Virus record (IMG/VR): IMGVR_UViG_3300046327_000047
Span: 1-20,366 of that record
Direction: 5' to 3' (one strand)
DNA length: 20,366 nucleotides
Origin: a virus
Positions 20,001-20,366 of this stretch are shown one piece after another. The stretch's first letter is position 1. Each line of letters begins with the position of its first letter. The notes under the pieces are model-generated. The model searched no databases, was not told the DNA's origin, and saw only the letters and a list, made by a program, of their open reading frames with translations. Both the position numbers and the translations under genes were made by a program.

Positions 20001-20366
20001 TTGTCTCGGATGAACGGCGAAGAACCGTTAGCCGCCACATCGTCAAGTGCATCCAACAGGCGGCCATCATCCAAGGCTTCCTTGGCTTCAGCTGACAACT
20101 GCACCTGCTGCGCGGAAGTGGTCTCGGTGGCGAGCTTACCGGCCTTCTTGGCCTCTTTGCCTGTCATGATCGTGGGCTGGCCTGAAACCTTCTCGCTGCC
20201 AGTACGGAAAGGTGTGTCCTTGGCGCGTGAAAGTTCTGTCTTGACCGTGGCGGCTGCCTGCTTGCGGCGAGGCTTGCCTTCATCCAAAACGTCGAGCTGC
20301 GCTTGCAGCGACTGAATCTTCTGGGCCAACTCTTTCTTGCGCTCAGCGGTTGTGCCTTTGGTGCCC
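16940..20366 (-). CDS. C-terminal 1141 residues of a giant phage polyvalent-type protein with zincin domain (partial)
   Basis: The frame runs from the right edge to TAA at 16940-16942 and stays open at the edge, so the start is outside; a TTG at 20329 is not the true start. The visible N-terminus is coiled coil (ERKKELAQKIQSLQAQLD). A zinc peptidase-like region follows with HEATH at 19835-19849 and a possible third ligand Glu in KEFASEV (about 19680). Middle and C-terminal regions show LSPLYAAKQLFRD, IPFFNAQIQGLNVLYKA and FVRIPGVEEPVRIPVPFEVG, which I associate with LPD38-like domains of phage 'large polyvalent' proteins. Such proteins are thought to be packaged and ejected with DNA. It converges on the plus-strand genes with a 68-base overlap. 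Function is inferred from layout. Confidence 0.75.
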   Translation of the reverse strand, partial: GTKGTTAERKKELAQKIQSLQAQLDVLDEGKPRRKQAAATVKTELSRAKDTPFRTGSEKVSGQPTIMTGKEAKKAGKLATETTSAQQVQLSAEAKEALDDGRLLDALDDVAANGSSPFIRDNAAALRKLVARTRVYVTDDIEVNGKQVPAAYNSEENAILIHPDYMTEANLVHEATHAATIRALEGPETKLNEDQLAAKQALQKMFDDLTADGTLTGEYAATNVKEFASEVQSNANLRDKLDDRSMLRKFFDYVMQLIGVKPDVTRTQEAQDLIERLYMQSAKLDAKTLAAGTPTYANDEMAAVGALTDKFVAKQKSVKDRVLAAAGGFLGLETQLVDRFAGFERLSKTMDALKGSQMMYYMRMYDQRMNFVSQAVENGALKLAEKERADGQKEYVIEATPGASIKGVVEILNEAKPMVGNGEAINRLFTMYMSGIRAKSKGFASLNFGSDVSQSDLDAAMKAVDGNAELKDVFARAREEYNQYNRDMMEFLASTGAISEQTRKDLVKENDYIPWYRENNGVAELMIGGESRIRIGSIAEQPYLHELVGGDKPILDFMTSSVQNTNMIADMGLRNLAAKNAIFELVDMDMAKIVGASTGNNIVKFKVDGKDKYASVETDSAGIPGDLLVKGMQGIPTQMPAIFRVMSLPSRLLRKGVTLSPLYAAKQLFRDSLAAPILSGADFKPVFGALKEINQPSKELLERRGITGGQVFTGTSEDLTKILRDITDGKSGWLNALAKAEAIGMEADALTRRAQYNSYIKQGLSEMEATLMALESMNFNKRGASPSIHIIGAMIPFFNAQIQGLNVLYKAMTGNMPFNERLRIQEKMLVRGGMLAAGTLAYAAMMQDDDAYKNATPDQKYGNWFVRIPGVEEPVRIPVPFEVGYIFKALPEALYNSMVDEHGGEEAVKAFKQILLQTVPGGTSYGIPQALKPAIEAGLGKSFYTGRDILSAHEKSLLPEEQFRVNTSEAAKLIGKGLGVSPAILENLVSGYTGPMGLAFLQAVSLGIPRGNTPEQATKRLSEMPLVGGAFQPNDAGGIINATYDRFEDALKTKRTVDGMMESGRMAEAKELLQKTGNEYMAGEMGDYFTSQMKELTQFENAVRAMNISADEKRLKLDKLKALKISLASASRRTVDRIAPQ

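Noticed and set aside
17144-20095. 983-residue open frame on the plus strand, antisense to the giant gene
   Set aside because: It is a shadow of the minus-strand coding sequence. Its product is His/Val/Leu/Gln-rich without domains, it has no ribosome site, and the minus-strand frame is supported by recognisable domains.
1-20366. CRISPR array, tRNA, rRNA or insertion sequence
   Set aside because: I saw no spaced direct repeats, no cloverleaf-like sequence with a CCA end, and no transposase or flanking inverted repeats. A tRNA search by software would be a better test.

Overview
The window looks like one end of the early and replication region of a tailed double-stranded DNA bacteriophage. It is packed with short, overlapping genes, most starting a few bases before or after the previous stop, and it has no rRNA or tRNA that I can see and no cellular metabolic operon. 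It encodes a phage-type family A DNA polymerase, a SNF2-like helicase, two small nucleases, a DUF3310 protein, an SSB-like protein, an AEP primase-helicase, HNH/AP2 endonucleases and a very large polyvalent-type protein. GC content and codon use suggest a proteobacterial host, but the sequence does not identify it.

Layout. Positions 2-2812 (+) hold a chain of about fourteen tiny genes, mostly unknown: a cluster of membrane peptides, two small Cys/His proteins, and DUF3310 at the end. A 166-base gap with a G/C hairpin follows. Positions 2979-6434 (+) hold two coiled-coil or charged proteins, a VRR-NUC nuclease, a small unknown and DNA polymerase. Positions 6446-7797 hold an orphan HicA-like protein, a mini-zincin, a 56-residue protein and a PD-(D/E)XK nuclease with an apparent Fe-S cysteine set. 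Positions 7800-10102 hold three HNH proteins around a tandem family of three related small proteins that share an LW..(F/Y)G core. Positions 10089-13383 hold the SNF2-like helicase, a coiled-coil protein, a small protein and an SSB-like protein with an acidic tail. Positions 13452-17007 hold a shortened HTH protein, an acidic small protein, the 978-residue primase-helicase and a 72-residue conserved phage protein. On the minus strand, 16940-20366 is the C-terminal 1141 residues of a giant protein (zincin motif plus LPD-like region) that runs off the right edge and converges on the replication genes with a 68-base tail-to-tail overlap.

How the genes work together (inference). Polymerase, primase-helicase, SSB-like protein and helicase make up most of a phage replisome. 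VRR-NUC and the RecB/Cas4-like nuclease could process ends, branched DNA or host DNA. The HNH/AP2 genes look like homing endonucleases that entered the replication block. The minus-strand giant protein probably belongs to the late (virion) module and may be ejected with the DNA.

Points most worth a second look: a perfect Shine-Dalgarno separated from its start codon by an 11-bp hairpin (13382-13454); an HTH protein that seems to lack its recognition helix; the three-gene paralog array; TTG starts on both the polymerase and the helicase; and a 116-base out-of-frame overlap at the start of VRR-NUC.
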